A stretch of 64,000 nt of DNA from Nitrospira sp. CG24B (GTDB lineage Bacteria > Nitrospirota > Nitrospiria > Nitrospirales > Nitrospiraceae): the NCBI GenBank assembly GCA_002869845.2, contig NEWS02000004.1:110347-174346 (forward strand), in the 5' to 3' direction. Shown here in pieces: positions 60,547 to 64,000 of this stretch (the first letter of the stretch is position 1; each line of letters starts with the position of its first letter). The position numbers and the translations under genes were made by a program. The notes beneath the pieces were generated by a model, which made no database searches, was not told the DNA's origin, and saw only the letters and a program-made list of their open reading frames with translations.

Positions 60547-60790
60547 TTCTGCCTGTCCATGTAAATGCAGAAAGCGATCAGGTGGGATACTGATGTGGTT
60601 TTCACCTGCGCACCTCAGCATACGCTGCGAAGATCGCGTGCAAACCTCATCGTCACTGACTCGTTTTTCATGTGTCACCATACGTGCCGTTACTCGCCTA
60701 CGTAGGATGCCCCGCTGTGACGCGGTGGAAGAAGCGCACCGAGTATCCTCTGCCCAGTCGGCCAGGGCCATTTGGCGGCATGCCGACACC

Positions 60791-60828
60791 TTGGCGAAAG
60801 GAGAACAAGTTTCGGCTACTTTCGCCAA
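60791..60828. repeat. 10-bp perfect inverted repeat with 18-nt loop, intergenic
   Basis: TTGGCGAAAG...CTTTCGCCAA. Confidence 0.8.
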
Positions 60829-61006
60829 ACAAACCAAGCGGGCCATGGCTCTAAAGGCATAGGCTCGAACGATGTCAAGCAATCCTTGTACCCCAGATTC
60901 TATGTATGCGGCGATTCTACCGTCCGACAGAATTAGGAAACGGACAACTGTGAAATGTATGCCTGCACGTAGAAATGTTGGAGGAGGTAACTCATAGATA
61001 AATAAG

Positions 61007-61043
61007 AGCCAGGCAGAAGAAGCTCACCATCCTCTGCCTGGCT
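61007..61043 (-). terminator. stem-loop downstream of peroxiredoxin, probable terminator
   Basis: AGCCAGGCAGA...TCTGCCTGGCT, just after the peroxiredoxin stop on the minus strand. Confidence 0.6.
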
Positions 61044-61066
61044 TTCTTCAGTACACCGGTAAGCGC

Positions 61067-61702
61067 CTACCGGTTCGGCTGAGGAGTGTAGCGGAGATAC
61101 GGCTTGACAGTCGTGAAGCCTTTAGGAAACAGTTGTTGTGCTTCTGCATCACCCACTGCGGGCGTAATGATGCAATCTTCACCATCTTTCCAGTTCGCCG
61201 GAGTGGCGACCTTGTATTTCGAGGTCAGTTGAAGCGAGTCGATCACTCGCAACAACTCATCGAAGTTCCGGCCGCAGGACGCGGGATACGTCAAGGTGAG
61301 TTTGACCTTTTTGTCCGGACCGACAATAAAGACCGATCGCACCGTCATATTGTCGATGGCGTTGGGATGGATCATATCGTACAGTGTTGCGACCTTCTTA
61401 TCCGGATCGGCGATGATGGGATAATTCATCGTCGTCTTTTGCGTTTCGTTGATATCGTTGATCCAACCTTTGTGGGAATCCATCGGATCCACACTGACCG
61501 CAATCACTTTCACGCCCCGCTTTTTGAACTCCGGCGAGATTTTGGCCACAGTCCCCAGTTCCGTCGTACATACCGGAGTGTAGTCCTTGGGGTGAGAAAA
61601 CAGAATCCCCCACCCGTTGCCCAACCATTCGTGAAAATTGATCGTGCCCTCTGTCGTCTCTGCCGTAAAGTTTGGCGCGTCATCGCCCAGCCGTATTGCC
61701 AT
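61067..61702 (-). CDS. 1-Cys (Prx6-type) peroxiredoxin
   Basis: LFSHPKDYTPVCTTELG active site; IIADPDKKVATLYDMIHP; TVRSVFIVGPDKKVKLTLTYPASCGRNFDELLRVIDSLQ. Confidence 0.94.
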   Translation of the reverse strand: MAIRLGDDAPNFTAETTEGTINFHEWLGNGWGILFSHPKDYTPVCTTELGTVAKISPEFKKRGVKVIAVSVDPMDSHKGWINDINETQKTTMNYPIIADPDKKVATLYDMIHPNAIDNMTVRSVFIVGPDKKVKLTLTYPASCGRNFDELLRVIDSLQLTSKYKVATPANWKDGEDCIITPAVGDAEAQQLFPKGFTTVKPYLRYTPQPNR

Positions 61703-61958
61703 GAGATACCTCCTTGTGTCGTGATCACCTTCAAGTATCTTTGTACCTTACTGTGTCCCATCAGATGAGTTCAAGGGGGGCACGTTTTAAAACATCGGCG
61801 GTCTGACATTGCACGACACGCGGCAGTACTTGGGGAAAGGCATTCCACCCACCTTGGCTATGACGGCTGACAGGCATCATTCAGCACTGCCACCTCGATT
61901 CAAGTTTCTCAATAGCCTTGCCGATATGGCTCACGAGAACCTGTATAAGGAGTCGAAC

Positions 61959-62324
61959 ATGGACGGCACGGACACATCGCGTATAAAACTCCATATTTCC
62001 AAAGACCCAATGTACCTCATGCTCCGCGAAGGCTGCATCAAAGAGTTCAACGTGAAGAAAGCTTCCGGCGACAAGTGTGAGCTCCGGGGCTGCGATCTGC
62101 GTGGTCTTGACCTTCGAGGCTTAGATGCCGACGGGCTGGATTTCAGCGACTGCTATTTTCGGCAATCCGATTTGCGTGGGGTCGATTTCAGCAAGGCTAA
62201 TATGGATGGGGCCAGCATCAACGCTTGTAAGATCTCAGGCGTCCTCTTCCCCCGAGAACTCAGTGGGCCGGAGATTGAACTCTCCCTCTTACATGGGACA
62301 CGCATGCGGTACGGGGTAAAATAA
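61959..62324 (+). CDS. pentapeptide-repeat protein
   Basis: CELRGCDLRGLDLRGLDADGLDFSDCYFRQSDLRGVDFSKANMDGASIN; internal ATG at 61959 preferred. Confidence 0.75.
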   Translation: MDGTDTSRIKLHISKDPMYLMLREGCIKEFNVKKASGDKCELRGCDLRGLDLRGLDADGLDFSDCYFRQSDLRGVDFSKANMDGASINACKISGVLFPRELSGPEIELSLLHGTRMRYGVK

Positions 62325-62490
62325 CAGACGGCTCAAGCCTCGGCAGCGGTGTCATCCCGTGAAGCGTTCCTCATTTTCTCAATCCTGAGTTCCAAGTTGC
62401 ACGTTCAAAGTTTCAGGTTGTGGGAAAACCAGAACTTGAAACCTGAAGCTCGAAACCGTTGGCCGATACACGTAACTGAAGGGTGGACAT

Positions 62491-64000
62491 TTAAGAGCCA
62501 GCAGAGAGGGACAACGGAGTCCGCACCTTCTCATGACCAGACTCAGCAGCGCCCGTATCGAGAAGAATGACTCGTTCCTCTGTGAGCTTTCCACCCTCTA
62601 GGAGATGATGGCGGATCGCCTCGGCGCGCTGGTGGGCCAGCGCCTCTAATTCGCTCGGAGAAATTTGGATGGCCACCGCGAGTTTTCGCTTCATGTCTTC
62701 CACGGTCGGCTGTGTGGGTTCCGCCGGTGTCACTGATGGATTAGGCACAGGAAGCTTCGCATACAGTTTTTCCACCAGCCGTTGCTCTTCTTTTGGCGAC
62801 AGCTCTTCCTGATCTGGCTTCCTCCCGCCATTCATCGCGAACAGCTGCTCTCGAAGTTTCATCGTTTGAAGCACCGCCACATCACGCATCGCATCGGTCG
62901 TTCCCGTGATATCGAGTCGGAGTCCTGCCCGCTCATCCAATGCCTTCTCCAATGCTTCAAGCTTTGTCAGTTCCGCATCAGCCAGCACGGCGCTCCCGGG
63001 TTGAAATTCGATAAATTGAAGATCTTCCTCGCTCGCACCGCCTGGCACGAGCTTCCCCATCAGCGCAAACGGCGACGCGACGACCTTTCCGAGCAGATTG
63101 AGCAACGTCGAAATCACCACCTTGCCATACTTGAAATCCGGATCGTTCAGATTGCCCCGGATCGGCATGTCGATCTCAATGATCCCTTTGCGATCCTTCA
63201 GCAATCCTACGAGAAGCGGCACCGGCAATGATGTGGCATCTGGACTGTTTGTCTTGTCCCCAAATGTCAGTTGATCGACATGCACGAGATTTTCCGCTTC
63301 CAATACCTTTTGCGACACCTTGTACTTCAAATCGAGCGACAATTTCCCCTTCGACAATCCATAGCCGGCATATTTGCCGCTGTACGAACCAATCGGCGTC
63401 AGGTCCATTCCGCCCAGTGTAATGACCAAGTCGGTAAAGGCGTCCTCGCTCAGTGGATTTATCTTTCCGACGATGTTCAGTCGCGCCGCCCGACCGATCC
63501 TGCCCGTGAGATTGACATCGGCTTTCTTCAGTTGCTTGGACGATAACCCTTTGATGGTCCCTCCAAACTCCGTCAGACTGGTCTTTACGTTCGGTTCGAT
63601 GGACCGGTCTTCAAATCTTGCGGCCAGCTTGACCAACTTGACCTGGTCGATCGTCACAGGCACAGGCTCCGCCGCTTTAGCAGGCGACTTCTCACCTTCA
63701 GGTTCCTTAGCAGCCGCCTGATCTCCGGGTGGAGGCGAGGCTGCCAGTTGAGACACATTGAGTTGGCCGTCGGCTTCCACCACCATCTGCATAGACGGTT
63801 CTTGCCAAACCACTTCAGCGATTTTCACCACGGTCGGCTCCACATCCAACGCCACGCGGTTCACCGCCAACCTCTTCCAGGTCACGACATTGTCAAACTC
63901 TTTGCGATCGACAACGGCCAACTGATTGACCGCAAGATCACCCTGGAACCGAAGCAGAGGCTCATTCGGGTGTTCTTTGGCAACGTGTAGTGTCCCTTTG
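62491..64000 (-). CDS. DUF748/AsmA-like protein, truncated by window end
   Basis: Frame stays open past 63921 to the window edge; DADGQLNVSQL, NIVGKINPLSEDAFTDLVITLGGMDLTPIGSYSGKYAGYGLSKGKLSLDLKY. Confidence 0.85.
   Translation of the reverse strand, partial: KGTLHVAKEHPNEPLLRFQGDLAVNQLAVVDRKEFDNVVTWKRLAVNRVALDVEPTVVKIAEVVWQEPSMQMVVEADGQLNVSQLAASPPPGDQAAAKEPEGEKSPAKAAEPVPVTIDQVKLVKLAARFEDRSIEPNVKTSLTEFGGTIKGLSSKQLKKADVNLTGRIGRAARLNIVGKINPLSEDAFTDLVITLGGMDLTPIGSYSGKYAGYGLSKGKLSLDLKYKVSQKVLEAENLVHVDQLTFGDKTNSPDATSLPVPLLVGLLKDRKGIIEIDMPIRGNLNDPDFKYGKVVISTLLNLLGKVVASPFALMGKLVPGGASEEDLQFIEFQPGSAVLADAELTKLEALEKALDERAGLRLDITGTTDAMRDVAVLQTMKLREQLFAMNGGRKPDQEELSPKEEQRLVEKLYAKLPVPNPSVTPAEPTQPTVEDMKRKLAVAIQISPSELEALAHQRAEAIRHHLLEGGKLTEERVILLDTGAAESGHEKVRTPLSLSAGS

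Noticed and set aside
60379-60882. 167-aa minus-strand ORF upstream of the porin gene
   Set aside because: Overlaps a competing plus ORF, composition unlike a protein, no motif recognised
1-64000. CRISPR arrays, rRNA or tRNA genes
   Set aside because: No regularly spaced repeats or recognisable tRNA/rRNA sequence seen by eye; a tRNAscan/CRISPR scan would be needed to be certain

Overview
The window is a gene-dense, high-GC bacterial chromosome segment. Gene content suggests a Nitrospira-like Nitrospirota, but that is inference and no taxonomic search was possible. About 55 coding regions are supportable. Housekeeping or recognisable blocks include acs, a Do-family protease, tatC, an Mrp/NBP35 ATPase, moeA/mobB, a hexaheme cytochrome plus ABC transporter locus, a DevBCA/TolC-type exporter, an NFACT protein, rhlE, mltC-like, gspE/pilB-like, proS-rseP-dxr-cdsA-uppS, tldD/pmbA, a hybrid histidine kinase, a radical SAM protein, a porin, a peroxiredoxin and a DUF748 protein cut by the window end. 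The main accessory region is about 47.9-53.1 kb. It holds a ParE-type TA pair between a full gene and a truncated paralog, a frameshifted and truncated SIR2-like gene, and an IS3-family element interrupted by an IS30-family element with exact 16-bp terminal inverted repeats and a 2-bp target duplication. The most interesting signals are: (1) two adjacent convergent caspase-fold genes that both lack the catalytic Cys, one also lacking the catalytic His, while keeping EF-hand-like segments; (2) an orphan HExxH protein resembling the alpha-ketoglutarate HExxH peptide beta-hydroxylase family, with a G10 tract inside the gene; (3) a small membrane protein with a C-terminal CxxCH motif encoded between an ABC ATPase and permease, downstream of a hexaheme cytochrome; (4) the SIR2/IS/TA island; (5) paired TGTCNGACA palindromes 22 bp apart in a VapBC promoter. 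Start sites were refined by eye where long overlaps suggested a later start. All family calls come from motif recognition, not database searches.
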